From assembly GCF_033441515.1 (NCBI RefSeq), contig NZ_JAWQJT010000003.1:1860001-1924000 (forward strand): DNA of 64,000 bases, read 5' to 3'. The position numbers and the translations under genes are program-made. Origin of the DNA: Amycolatopsis solani. Lineage in GTDB: Bacteria > Actinomycetota > Actinomycetes > Mycobacteriales > Pseudonocardiaceae. The notes below the pieces were generated by a model, which saw nothing but the letters and a program-made list of their open reading frames with translations, searched no databases and was not told the DNA's origin. Positions 43,925 through 51,747 of the stretch are shown here, in pieces. How positions within the stretch are numbered: the stretch's first letter is position 1; each line of letters opens with the position of its first letter.

Positions 43925-44278
43925 ATGAACCGGACCGCGAGGAACCTGCTCACCTGGTGTGCCGCGGCGGCCGCCATCGCCCTGACCGGCGCCACCCCGG
44001 CGTCGGCGGCACCGGCACCGCCGGTGCCGCACCAGGCCGGCAGTGACGTCCAGGACGTCCAGGACGACAACGACGACAACGGTTTGTGGGGTCTACTCGG
44101 CCTGGTGGGGTTGCTGGGCCTGGGCGGTCTGGTCCGGCGCGGACCCCAGACCGGTGCCATGGCGGGGTATCCCGCGGCGGGCGAACCCCCGCGCGCCGGC
44201 CGGCCGGAGTCCGATGCGCGGCCGCCGGTGAACACGTACCCGCCGGCCGCCCCGCGACGGAACCCGCCGGGCGCCTGA
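43925..44278 (+). CDS. Secreted or anchored protein with WGxxGxxGxxG membrane motif
   Basis: The 117-residue protein has a signal peptide (residues 1-29), a short acidic spacer (DVQDVQDDNDDNG), then a membrane segment WGLLGLVGLLGLGGLVRR (about residues 54-71). This is the WGxxGxxG pattern that in other bacteria marks a C-terminal anchoring signal. Here a 45-residue Pro-rich tail follows. With a cleaved signal peptide it would be a single-pass membrane protein with a short outside part. ATG 43925 follows GGAAGAACCGAG. Function is unknown. Confidence 0.72.
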   Translation: MNRTARNLLTWCAAAAAIALTGATPASAAPAPPVPHQAGSDVQDVQDDNDDNGLWGLLGLVGLLGLGGLVRRGPQTGAMAGYPAAGEPPRAGRPESDARPPVNTYPPAAPRRNPPGA

Positions 44279-44320
44279 GCCCGCCGTCGGCTGCCCCGCA
44301 CCTGCCTCCCCTTCTCCGCA

Positions 44321-44358
44321 CGGAACGTCCCGGTGCTGCTCGGCACCGGGACGTTCCG
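44321..44358 (+). terminator. Terminator of the WGxxGxxG protein gene
   Basis: CGGAACGTCCCGGTGC (44321-44336) pairs perfectly with 44343-44358 across a six-base loop, 42 bases after the stop. Confidence 0.85.
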
Positions 44359-44843
44359 CGTTTCCGTGATTTTCCGAACGGCGCCTTCGTGTCAGGTTCC
44401 CGGCGGCCGTCACCGAGATTAGCGATGCCGTCGGCGCGCAAGAAGTGCTTTCGCGGCGTACCCTTCTTAAGAGTGGGTTTCCAGCCGGAGGCAAATGCGC
44501 CTGGTTACCCATCCGGTTTCCGCCATAAACGTCACGACCAGGTGAATCCCGGATGCCACGCGAGAACCACTCCAGTCATACCTTCCGTGAAAACTCCCGT
44601 CGGGTTCAGCCGTTGACCGTAATCGGCCGTCCCGAAAGAGTGGCCGCGTCACGTGCCGTGAGCGGCCCAGCGAGGCGTCGACCGCCGGTTTCACGCGAAC
44701 TCGAGGTTTGTCCCGCGATTTCCGGACCGCCGTGCACGGTGCGAAATCGCCACTCCGCACGGCCGCCCGAGATCCGCTCGCGGTAATCCCGGAAGCAGAT
44801 CACGATGATCGTCGTCGGCATCGCAATTCCGGAGGAGTACGAC
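44359..44843. other. Intergenic region, unusually AT-richer, no gene seen
   Basis: The stretch is clearly less GC-rich than its neighbours (for example around 44440-44620). Open frames in it lack ribosome-binding sites and codon bias. It should hold the promoter of the secreted protein at 44844. I could not match it to a riboswitch. Confidence 0.35.
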
Positions 44844-45314
44844 ATGAAAAGTGCATTGGCCAGGACGGTCATGGTCTTTCTCACCGCGACGGCGGTGACC
44901 CTGACCGGCGTGGGTGTGGCGTCGGCGGGCGGTCCCGGCGGCAGCGGGTCGTCGAGCACGACGAGCGCGGCGGCGCAGGTCCAGACCCTGCGCGACCAGC
45001 TGGCCACCCGCGCCGACCGCGGCGACGTGCCCGGCACGCGGGCCACGCTCAGCGACCTCGACCCGCTGCTCACGGATCTCGCGCAGGGCAAGCGGTACAG
45101 CATCCAGGCGAAGGCCCGCGACACCGCGGCCACGGCCCAGCAGCAGAACACCGAGGCGCGCAAGGGCGTCGACGAACTGGCCGGGCAGCTGAAAGCCCGC
45201 GACGGGCTGCCGCCGGTGTCGGCGCTGCTCAACGCGCTGCTGCAGCGGGTGCTGATCTCGCTGTCTTCACTGGTGAACGACCTTCTCGGCGGGCTGCCCG
45301 TCCCGATCGGCTAG
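44844..45314 (+). CDS. Secreted helical hypothetical protein, 156 residues
   Basis: GGAGGAG at 44831-44837 sets ATG 44844 rather than the in-frame start at 44805. The product has a signal peptide (residues 1-29), a Gly/Ser-rich linker, then about 75 residues of amphipathic helix (VQTLRDQLATRADRG, TAATAQQQNTEARKG). A hydrophobic C-terminal stretch (LLNALLQRVLISLSSLVNDLLGGLP) follows that could bind membrane or self-associate. No Cys. No known family recognised. Confidence 0.72.
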   Translation: MKSALARTVMVFLTATAVTLTGVGVASAGGPGGSGSSSTTSAAAQVQTLRDQLATRADRGDVPGTRATLSDLDPLLTDLAQGKRYSIQAKARDTAATAQQQNTEARKGVDELAGQLKARDGLPPVSALLNALLQRVLISLSSLVNDLLGGLPVPIG

Positions 45315-45351
45315 CAGCCGATCGGCACCCCGGACGGGCAAGCCGGCGATG

Positions 45352-45382
45352 GCCCGGTGCGGACGACCTCCCCGCACCGGGC
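45352..45382. terminator. Bidirectional terminator between convergent genes
   Basis: GCCCGGTGCGG (45352-45362) pairs with 45372-45382 around a nine-base loop, between the secreted helical protein and the lipoprotein gene. Confidence 0.8.
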
Positions 45383-45402
45383 TTTCGTCGTTGCCACGAA
45401 AG

Positions 45403-46329
45403 CTATTCGTAGACGACGTAGGCGGGCACCGGGCTGAGCGCCAGCACCTCCGCCGGCGTCATCAACGCCGCCCCGCGACGGGTGTCTTCGTCGAAGAACA
45501 GCTTGAACCCGGCCCGCACGTGGTCGGGCTTGGTCTGCATGAGCGTCTTCCACGTCGCCTTCTTCGCGGCGGCCGAGCCGATGCCGTCGACGACCTTCAC
45601 CGGCGAGACGCCGGAATGGGCCCGGAGCAGGTTTTCCTCGCGCACGACCGAAGACGCGACCTGGTGGTACACCATGACCTTGGCGGGCAGGCGGTGCGCT
45701 TCGGCCAGGTGCCCGAGGTACCGCGCGACCCCGTCGAGCTCGTCGCCGGTCGTGCGGCCGAACTTCCGGCCCGGCACCACCCCGGGCTCGACCGCCCACT
45801 CGGGGTCGAGCGCGACGCCGACGTCCGGCTCGGTCAGCCACCGTTCGTACGCCTGGACCTCGGGCAGGAAGTCGGCGCGGCCGGGCTGGATGTTCAGCAG
45901 CAGCAAGCCGTTCAGCGCCCGGGCGGCGTCGAGGTAGTCGCGCACCGTCTCGTCCGCGCAGCGGCTGCGGTACATGCCGTCGGCGCCGGGTGAGCGGTGC
46001 ACGGTCGTCGCGATCAACTCGACGACCGGCGTGACCGGCCGGTTTCCCGCGAAGGCGTCGATCCGCCTGCCGAGCTCGCGGCCCGCCGCGGCGAGGTCGC
46101 CGGTCATCCGGCCGAGTGCCGCCGAACCCGGCGCCCCGCAGAAGCCGACGAGCAAGTTCGTCGCGAGCGGGTCGGCCGGCGGTGACGGGGGCGCGGGTGT
46201 CGCGGTGACCGGGGCGGCGACGGCGCGCCCCAGCCGTTGCCCGCCGCACGCGGTCGCCGCCAGACCCGCGAGCGCGGCCGTGAGAACCAGACGTCGATCA
46301 AAGACGGCGAGCGCCGTTTTCCGGACCAT
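45403..46329 (-). CDS. Predicted lipoprotein with a TIM-barrel-like domain
   Basis: From ATG 46329 the 308-residue protein has a lipoprotein signal with Cys28 in AGLAATACGG and an Ala/Pro/Thr spacer. A globular domain follows with alternating strand/helix segments such as LLLLNIQPGRADF, VGVALDPEWAVEPG and KVMVYHQVAS, which look like barrel strands with acidic residues at their ends. The spacing suggests a glycoside-hydrolase-like or deacetylase-like outer-surface protein, but no catalytic pair is certain. The frame extends 95 residues upstream in Arg-rich sequence without a signal; that part is rejected. It is divergent from a polysaccharide deacetylase gene. Confidence 0.72.
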   Translation of the reverse strand: MVRKTALAVFDRRLVLTAALAGLAATACGGQRLGRAVAAPVTATPAPPSPPADPLATNLLVGFCGAPGSAALGRMTGDLAAAGRELGRRIDAFAGNRPVTPVVELIATTVHRSPGADGMYRSRCADETVRDYLDAARALNGLLLLNIQPGRADFLPEVQAYERWLTEPDVGVALDPEWAVEPGVVPGRKFGRTTGDELDGVARYLGHLAEAHRLPAKVMVYHQVASSVVREENLLRAHSGVSPVKVVDGIGSAAAKKATWKTLMQTKPDHVRAGFKLFFDEDTRRGAALMTPAEVLALSPVPAYVVYE

Positions 46330-46523
46330 CGCAGCGAAATACCCGCGATGATCACCGCGCAAACCGCGTCGCCGACGATCACCGCATCGTGCCGGGGCCG
46401 CTTCCGGGCCCGGGGCCGCGGCCTGCGGAAATCCACTTTTTCGAGCTGTGCGGGGAAAATTGGCACTCACCCGACCCGGTGGACCGGCCCGCGCGCGGCC
46501 GGGCCGGACCGCACACTTCCCGC

Positions 46524-47510
46524 ATGCGCAGTCTTTTCCGGTTCGGAGCCGGGCTCGCCGCCGTGGCCGCGGCGGCCGCTTGCGGCACCCCGGCCCCGGC
46601 ACCCGCACCACCACCGGCGCCCTCGCCGGCCGCCGCGCCCGCCCGGGTCACGGCCGCGTCCGCTCGCCAGACGGGCGCCGACGAGCTCGGCCGGGTGCCG
46701 GTCCTGATGTACCACCGGCTCGCCGAACGGCCGCGGTCGGTCTACGAGCGCACGCCCGCCGACTTCACCGCGGAGCTCGATCGGCTCGCCGCGGAGAACT
46801 ACGTCCCGGTCACCACGGCCGAGTTCGTGACCCACCGGCTCGACCTCCCGGCCGGCGCGCACCCGGTGGTCCTGACCTTCGACGACGGCGACCCGAGCGT
46901 GTTCTCCCTGACTCCGCAAGGACAACCGGCGGCCGGCACCGCGATCCGGATCCTGCTGGACGTCGCGGCCGCCCACCCGGGTTTCCGCCCGGTGGCGAGC
47001 CTGTACGTCAACGAGCGCCCGTTCGGCTCGGACGGGGATCGGGAACTGGGCTGGCTGGCCGCGCACGGTTTCGAGATCGGCAACCACACCCGCCACCACA
47101 CGAACCTGCGCACGGCGACGGAAAGCCAAGCGGTGAAGGCGATCGCGGAGGAGGACGCCGCGCTCCGCGCCTACCGTCCCCGAACGTTGGCCCTGCCGTA
47201 CGGGGCGCGTCCCCGGCGTCCCGAGCTGGCGCTGCGCGGCCCGGGATTCTCCTACGACGGCGTGCTGCTGGTGGGTGCCGGGCCCGCGCCTTCGCCGTGT
47301 TCCAGCGGCTTCGACCCCGCGGCGATCCCCCGGATCCGCTCGCAGTCGGCCGGCGCGGAAGCGGAGTACGGCTCGGCGCACTGGCTCGACGTGCTCGCCT
47401 CGCCGAACGGCCACCGCTACACCTCCGACGGCGACCCGGCGACGGTGGCGTACCCCCGCTCGGGCCCGGCCCCGGCGCCGACGTGTGCGAGCGTGGGCCT
47501 TGCCTACTGA
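46524..47510 (+). CDS. Secreted polysaccharide deacetylase (CE4 family)
   Basis: The 328-residue protein has a signal ending AAAAACG with possible lipid-anchor Cys20, a Pro/Ala spacer, and a NodB-homology domain. The motif VLTFDDGDP supplies catalytic and metal Asp residues, and GNHTRHHTN supplies the HxxxH metal ligands. ALPYGARP is motif 3. Such enzymes remove acetyl groups from peptidoglycan, chitin or exopolysaccharide outside the cell. The downstream DUF3152 gene starts inside its 3' end, so the two are co-expressed. ATG 46524 is the first start giving a signal sequence. Confidence 0.9.
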   Translation: MRSLFRFGAGLAAVAAAAACGTPAPAPAPPPAPSPAAAPARVTAASARQTGADELGRVPVLMYHRLAERPRSVYERTPADFTAELDRLAAENYVPVTTAEFVTHRLDLPAGAHPVVLTFDDGDPSVFSLTPQGQPAAGTAIRILLDVAAAHPGFRPVASLYVNERPFGSDGDRELGWLAAHGFEIGNHTRHHTNLRTATESQAVKAIAEEDAALRAYRPRTLALPYGARPRRPELALRGPGFSYDGVLLVGAGPAPSPCSSGFDPAAIPRIRSQSAGAEAEYGSAHWLDVLASPNGHRYTSDGDPATVAYPRSGPAPAPTCASVGLAY

Positions 47511-48621
47511 ACCGCCGCGCGTCGACTGGCTCCCGCAGCCACGGCGCCGTCCGGCCCCGGAGACCGGGTCATCGGTGTCCCCGATCCCGGCGCCCCGCCG
47601 GCCGTGGCGCCTGCGGCCGTCTCGCGAACACCCCGGCAGCGCGCCGACGACCGGAGAGTTGACGCTTCCCGGCAAGACCGTGGCACCCGACCGCACTTTG
47701 CCGGCCGAGCAGCCACGATGGCCCGAGCACGAGCCGGAAGAAACGCCGGCCGCCGTAGCCGAACCCGCCGATCCGCCGGTCCCGGCACGTGAGCTCCTGC
47801 GGCTGTCCCCACCCGATCCGGCGCAAGCGCGGCCGGTCTCGTGGTGGCCACCCGCCGTGCTCGTGCTCGCCGTGGCGCTCTCCGTCGCGCTGCTGCTCAT
47901 CCCGCGGGCCGTCGAACCGCGCCGGCTTTCCGGTGTGGCTTCGGCGAATCCGACGGTCTCCACACCGACCCCCACCCGGGCGCCGGAAGCCGCGGCGTTG
48001 CCGGACGGCGCCCCCGTGACCGCGGCCGGCTCCGGCACCTGGCGGGTCCTGCCCGGTCCGGAAACCCTCGCCGGCACCGGGCACACCACCGTGACGTACA
48101 CGGTCGAGGTCGAAGACGGCCTCGACGCCGCCACCTTCGGCGCCGACGTCGACTCCGTGCTCGCCGACCCCCGTGGCTGGATCGGGCTCGGTGAGGTGTC
48201 GTTCCACCGCCTCGCCCGGCCGGACGACCGGCCCTCGGTGCGCATCAGCCTCACCAGCCCGGCGACCAGCCGGCGCCTGTGCGGCTTCGCCATCCCCTTC
48301 GAGTCGTCGTGCCACCTCTCACGCGGGCACCGCATCGTCGTCAACCTCGCCCGCTGGATCCGCGGCGCGCACTCCTTCGACGGCGACCTCGCCGGCTACC
48401 ACCGCTACGCCATCAGCCACGAGGTCGGCCACGCGCTCGGCTTCGGCCACGTCGGCTGCCCGGCGGCCGGTGCGCCGGCGCCGGTGATGATGCAGCAGAC
48501 GTTCGGGCTCTCGAACGACTACCTGGCCCGGCTCAACCGCGCCGAGCCCGCGGCCGCCGTCCGGGTTCGCCCGGACGGCGCCGTCTGCCGGGCCAACCCG
48601 TGGGTCACCGCCGCGCCCTGA
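47485..48621 (+). CDS. DUF3152 protein, membrane-anchored zincin-like
   Basis: The roughly 378-residue protein has a Pro-rich cytoplasmic part, one membrane helix (about residues 131-148, PPAVLVLAVALSVALLLIP) and an outside DUF3152 domain. That domain carries HEVGHALGFGH, the HExxHxxGxxH zinc site of metzincin-type proteases, followed by VMMQQTFG, which may be the Met-turn. Three or four Cys (RRLCGF, ESSCHL, VGCP, AVCR) could make disulfides. A protease function is inferred from the motif. The GTG at 47485 lies 26 bases inside the deacetylase gene; TTG 47500 is an alternative start. Confidence 0.85.
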   Translation: MRAWALPTEPPRVDWLPQPRRRPAPETGSSVSPIPAPRRPWRLRPSREHPGSAPTTGELTLPGKTVAPDRTLPAEQPRWPEHEPEETPAAVAEPADPPVPARELLRLSPPDPAQARPVSWWPPAVLVLAVALSVALLLIPRAVEPRRLSGVASANPTVSTPTPTRAPEAAALPDGAPVTAAGSGTWRVLPGPETLAGTGHTTVTYTVEVEDGLDAATFGADVDSVLADPRGWIGLGEVSFHRLARPDDRPSVRISLTSPATSRRLCGFAIPFESSCHLSRGHRIVVNLARWIRGAHSFDGDLAGYHRYAISHEVGHALGFGHVGCPAAGAPAPVMMQQTFGLSNDYLARLNRAEPAAAVRVRPDGAVCRANPWVTAAP

Positions 48622-48632
48622 AGGCGTGGTGG

Positions 48633-48821
48633 TCAGCCACCGATCTCCTTGCTGACCCCGCTCGGACCCTCGTAGGTCCGATCGGGAAGCTTGCGCACCG
48701 TGTCGAGGACGTCCTTACCGGCACCGTTCCGCTCAGCGGCGCGGACCAGGTCGTCGCGCTTCGCGGGGTAGTCGACACCGGAGAGGTACTTCTGCAGCTC
48801 GATCGGGTTCGGCTTGCTCAT
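48633..48821 (-). CDS. DUF2795 small protein, 62 residues
   Basis: The sequence matches the DUF2795 pattern: a helix with QKYLSGVDYPAKRDDLVRAA, then GAGKDVLDTVRKLPDRTYEG and VSKEI. These small soluble proteins are common in actinobacteria and their role is unknown. GGAGAACACC precedes ATG 48821. It ends 11 bases from the converging DUF3152 gene with no obvious terminator between. Confidence 0.88.
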   Translation of the reverse strand: MSKPNPIELQKYLSGVDYPAKRDDLVRAAERNGAGKDVLDTVRKLPDRTYEGPSGVSKEIGG

Positions 48822-48878
48822 GGTGTTCTCCTTCCATCGGGAACACGGCGGCTACCCGGTCCGGGGCCCGACACACGC

Positions 48879-49319
48879 TCAGCGGGTCGCGCGGGCACGG
48901 GCGGTGAGCAGGCCGAGCCCGATCATCCCGACACCCAGCAAGAGGTGCAGCCAGTTGTCCGCGTTGTTGACCGGCACGAAGTTCGCGTCGCTGGCGTGGT
49001 CGACGACCAGCCCGTACACCCAGAGCACCAGGTAGACGACCCCGCCCACCACTAGGAACCGGAACGCCCCGCGGGGAGTGCGGGCCGCGGCCAAGCCGGC
49101 GACGCCGAACAGCAGGTGGACGATGTTGTGCAGCACGGACACCATGAACAGGCCGAGCAGCATCGCCATCGAGTCGTGGCCGGCGAAGCTGAGCTGGTCG
49201 TAGTTCGTCGTGATGCCCGGGACGAAGCCGAGCACCCCGACCAGCAGGAAGACGGCCGCGACCACGGTGGCCGCGAGCTGCGCGGGAGTGCGCGTGGTGG
49301 TTCGGGTGGGTGTGGACAT
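48879..49319 (-). CDS. DUF4383 four-helix membrane protein
   Basis: The 146-residue protein has four membrane segments (about residues 14-33, 47-75, 83-108, 119-140). The conserved HNIVHLLFGVAGLAA motif, with paired His in the second helix, and NWLHLLLGVGMIGLG in the last place it in DUF4383. Function is unknown. ATG 49319 follows GGAGAGAGCC. The gene lies upstream of the DUF2795 gene on the same strand, with 57 bases between. Confidence 0.88.
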   Translation of the reverse strand: MSTPTRTTTRTPAQLAATVVAAVFLLVGVLGFVPGITTNYDQLSFAGHDSMAMLLGLFMVSVLHNIVHLLFGVAGLAAARTPRGAFRFLVVGGVVYLVLWVYGLVVDHASDANFVPVNNADNWLHLLLGVGMIGLGLLTARARATR

Positions 49320-49454
49320 GGCTCTCTCCGGTTCGTCGCCGTCACGCCGGTTCCGCGCGGAACCGGGCATTGCGGAGGTCCGCGTACCCCGTCGTTCCGC
49401 CGCTAAGCCCGGCGCGCGGCGGTTGACCGGCGGCCGTCGGGGTAGCCCTGCTTC

Positions 49455-50063
49455 ATGAACCCCGCAGCCGGACCCGAGCCGAAACCCCACCGAGCGCTCC
49501 GGGCGGTCGAAGACGCCGAAGCGCTCGACGGCCCGGCCGCCGAAATCACCCGCGTACTGCGCGGCCCGGCCGAAAGCACCGTGGGCCGCCTCCTGCGCGG
49601 CCGCTGGCTGGGCCACCCCCTGCACCCGATCGCCGTCACCATCCCCATCGGCGCCTGGCTGTGCTCGGCGGCGTTCGACCTGATCCCCGGCCGGCAGGAC
49701 ACCGCGCGCCGCCTGGTCGCGGCCGGCCTGCTGGCCACCCCGCTCGCGATAGTGCTCGGCTGGGCCGACTACGCGGACCTCGACGCGCGCCAGCGACGCG
49801 TCGGCCTGGTCCACGCCGCCGGCAACGCGACGGCCACCGCGCTGTTCGGTGCGTCCTACCTCGCTCGCACCCGCGGCCACGTCGTACGCGGCAGGCTGCT
49901 GGGCGCACTCGGCCTCGCGGCGGCCAGCGCCGCCGGCGCGCTGGGCGGGCACCTGGCCTACGCGCAGGGCGCCGGCGTCTTCCGCTGGCAGGAACCCCTC
50001 GACGACGTCGATCCCGGCGAAGCGGCGGGAGAAAACCCGGCGGCGCCAAGGAATCCGGCCTAG
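49455..50063 (+). CDS. DUF2231 membrane protein
   Basis: The 202-residue protein has a cytoplasmic N-terminus, then RWLGHPLHPIAVTIPIGAW, the DUF2231 signature with His near the first membrane helix. About four helices follow, including VLGWADYADLDARQRRVGLVHA. Members resemble heme-binding membrane proteins, but a role is not established. There is no strong ribosome-binding site ahead of ATG 49455. It converges on the tRNA pair. Confidence 0.85.
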   Translation: MNPAAGPEPKPHRALRAVEDAEALDGPAAEITRVLRGPAESTVGRLLRGRWLGHPLHPIAVTIPIGAWLCSAAFDLIPGRQDTARRLVAAGLLATPLAIVLGWADYADLDARQRRVGLVHAAGNATATALFGASYLARTRGHVVRGRLLGALGLAAASAAGALGGHLAYAQGAGVFRWQEPLDDVDPGEAAGENPAAPRNPA

Positions 50064-50169
50064 ACGCCCTCCCGATCGAGACCCACTGGATCCGCGTGGG
50101 CTCTCGTCCTGGTCGATGTCGAGCCGGGCCGCGAGCCGCGGTGCTGACACCAGGGCTTCCACCCCAAGC

Positions 50170-50202
50170 AAAAAGCTCGGCTGACCTGGGTCAACCGAGC
50201 TT
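50170..50202 (-). terminator. Terminator of the tRNA transcript
   Basis: AAGCTCGG at 50173-50180 pairs with 50195-50202, with an inner TGACC/GGTCA stem. On the minus strand it is followed by TTTTT, so it is an intrinsic terminator after tRNA-Glu. Confidence 0.88.
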
Positions 50203-50215
50203 CAGGTGGTGCTGG

Positions 50216-50288
50216 TACCCCCGATGGGATTCGAACCCACGCTACCGGCGTGAGAGGCCGGCGTCCTAGGCCGCTAGACGACGGGGGC
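50216..50288 (-). tRNA. tRNA-Glu (CUC)
   Basis: On the minus strand the 73-base gene begins GCCCCCGTCGTCTAGCGGCC and folds as a cloverleaf with anticodon CTC in the loop CTCTCAC and a T-loop GGTTCGAATCC. CCA is encoded next (50213-50215). The first pair of the acceptor stem is G-U, as in other actinobacterial tRNA-Glu. Confidence 0.97.
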
Positions 50289-50388
50289 TAGGAACTTTCC
50301 CTGGTTTCCCAGGGGTTTTTCTCTTTTCTTGCTGGAGAGAACTTACCAGAGGCGATTTCTCGCTCTGCAGGGGGGTCACTCTCCGCAG

Positions 50389-50460
50389 CTGGGGTACCAG
50401 GACTCGAACCTAGACTAACTGGACCAGAACCAGTCGTGCTGCCAATTACACCATACCCCA
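50389..50460 (-). tRNA. tRNA-Gln (CUG)
   Basis: The 72-base gene reads TGGGGTATGGTGTAATTGGC at its 5' end on the minus strand. The anticodon loop is TTCTGGT with CTG, the T-loop GGTTCGAGTCC and the discriminator base G, typical of tRNA-Gln. CCA is not encoded. It lies 100 bases upstream of tRNA-Glu and is probably co-transcribed with it. Confidence 0.97.
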
Positions 50461-50509
50461 GTGAGGTACTTTCCCGGCTTGCCGGTTCAGCACCGCACGA
50501 GGAGAAATA

Positions 50510-51337
50510 CTAGAGCACGCCGTTCCCGACGGTGAACGCGGGGGTCTCACCTCGGCGCTGGGCCGGGACGCCGATCGTCGCGTACTCGGAAACCAGCAGC
50601 TCAGGCAGCTCGGCGAGGCCGGTCACCGTGTGGACGCCCGCCGGGGCGCGCTCGCCGATGCCGTCGCGGTCGAGCCAGATCGCGCCCAGGCCCGCGTCGC
50701 GGGCGCCGATCGCGTCCGTGTCCAGCTTGTCACCGACGTGGACCGCCTGGGCGGGGGCGCAGTCCATGCCGAGGCAGGCCGTGTGGAACATCACCGGGTC
50801 GGGCTTGGCCACGCCCAGTTCGCCCGCGATGGCCACGTGGTCGAAGAACGGGGCCAGGCCCAGGTCGGCGATCTTGCGCCGCTGGTGGGCCCCGGAGGCG
50901 TTCGTCACGGCGGCCAGCGCCAGGCCGGCCGCGCGGAGCCACTCCAGGCACGGGAGGACGTCGTCGAACAGCTGCCACGAGTGGTCGAGCAGCTCTCTTC
51001 GGCGGCGTTCGAACGAGTTCACCTGCTCGGCGTCGGCGAAGATGCCGATTTCGGCGAGGAAGCAGTCGGTGCGCCGCTGGTGCATGGTCGCGTAGTCGAG
51101 TTCGCCGGCGACGACCAGCGCGACGTGCTCTTCGGTGATCAGATCCCACAGCGGCCACAGGTCGCCCCGGCCGGTGAGGATGTGGAGGCTGCGGCGGATC
51201 GCGGCCGTGCAGTCGATCAGGGTGTCGTCGATGTCCAGGCACACCAGCCGCAACTCGGGCGGCGCCCAGGGCTCGGACGCTCCCGCGGTGGGCGAAGCGG
51301 TTCGCGGAGGGGTCCGGGGTGCCAAGGCGAAATCCAC
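50510..51337 (-). CDS. HAD-superfamily hydrolase
   Basis: The 275-residue protein has the HAD motifs: DIDDTLID (nucleophile Asp and acid Asp), VTNAS (motif II), KPDPVMF with motif III Lys, and VGDKLDTDAIGARDAG (motif IV). The helical cap between motifs I and II makes it a class I phosphatase of the phosphoglycolate-phosphatase or pyrimidine-nucleotidase type. The Pro/Ala-rich first 25 residues suggest the true start may be slightly downstream. It lies upstream of the tRNA pair on the same strand. Substrate unknown. Confidence 0.88.
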   Translation of the reverse strand: MDFALAPRTPPRTASPTAGASEPWAPPELRLVCLDIDDTLIDCTAAIRRSLHILTGRGDLWPLWDLITEEHVALVVAGELDYATMHQRRTDCFLAEIGIFADAEQVNSFERRRRELLDHSWQLFDDVLPCLEWLRAAGLALAAVTNASGAHQRRKIADLGLAPFFDHVAIAGELGVAKPDPVMFHTACLGMDCAPAQAVHVGDKLDTDAIGARDAGLGAIWLDRDGIGERAPAGVHTVTGLAELPELLVSEYATIGVPAQRRGETPAFTVGNGVL

Positions 51338-51675
51338 CCAGTGAGGCTAGGGCAACCGTCGCGTTCGCGACGCTGCCAAAGAGGTGATTGGCGCTCGCCT
51401 GTTCCGGCGCACCGGCTCTACTCCCAGTTGGCGAGCCGTCTCCGTTCGGTTATCCGGCACCGCGCGCGTCCCGCGTCGACTCCTCCGGTGCGCAACCGTC
51501 CCACTCCTCGAAAACCCTTGCGGCGCCACGAGATCCGCTCCGTCCACAAGCGCGAAACGGCGATGCCCGGCCACGGTCGGGCAAATTCGACCAACTGTCG
51601 CGTGTGGACGGTTTCCGGCAACCGGGGAGAGCGCGCCCGCTCGTCGCCCGATCAGCGTATCCCCGGTCACACCCC
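51338..51675. other. Divergent intergenic region, no gene seen
   Basis: The gap lies between the leftward HAD gene and the rightward monooxygenase. Frames on both strands are Arg/Ser-rich with no ribosome-binding site. It holds the HAD promoter and, at its right end, the monooxygenase promoter. Confidence 0.35.
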
Positions 51676-51729
51676 TTGACGCCGGGGTCCGGCGGGTGCA
51701 TTCTCGTCTTATTCAACAAGCGATGAATA
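51676..51729 (+). promoter_or_regulatory. Promoter and operator of the FAD monooxygenase gene
   Basis: TTGACG (51676-51681) and CATTCT (51699-51704) are 17 bases apart, a good housekeeping promoter. Directly downstream an inverted repeat TATTCA-N8-TGAATA (51710-51729) covers the expected transcription start, a position where a repressor would block. The AT-rich symmetry in GC-rich DNA favours a real site. Confidence 0.55.
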
Positions 51730-51747
51730 GATGGGGAGATGGTCGAG

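Noticed and set aside
44467..44760. A 97-residue frame on the minus strand
   Set aside because: No ribosome-binding site, atypical codon use and no recognisable feature; lies in an AT-richer intergenic stretch.
50296..50325. Hairpin CCCTGG-CCAGGG with T-run between the two tRNAs
   Set aside because: The T-run follows on the plus strand, opposite to tRNA transcription, and no plus-strand gene ends there.
50216..50460. Integration site of a mobile element at the tRNA genes
   Set aside because: Both tRNAs are intact, and no integrase, transposase or duplicated tRNA end was seen nearby.
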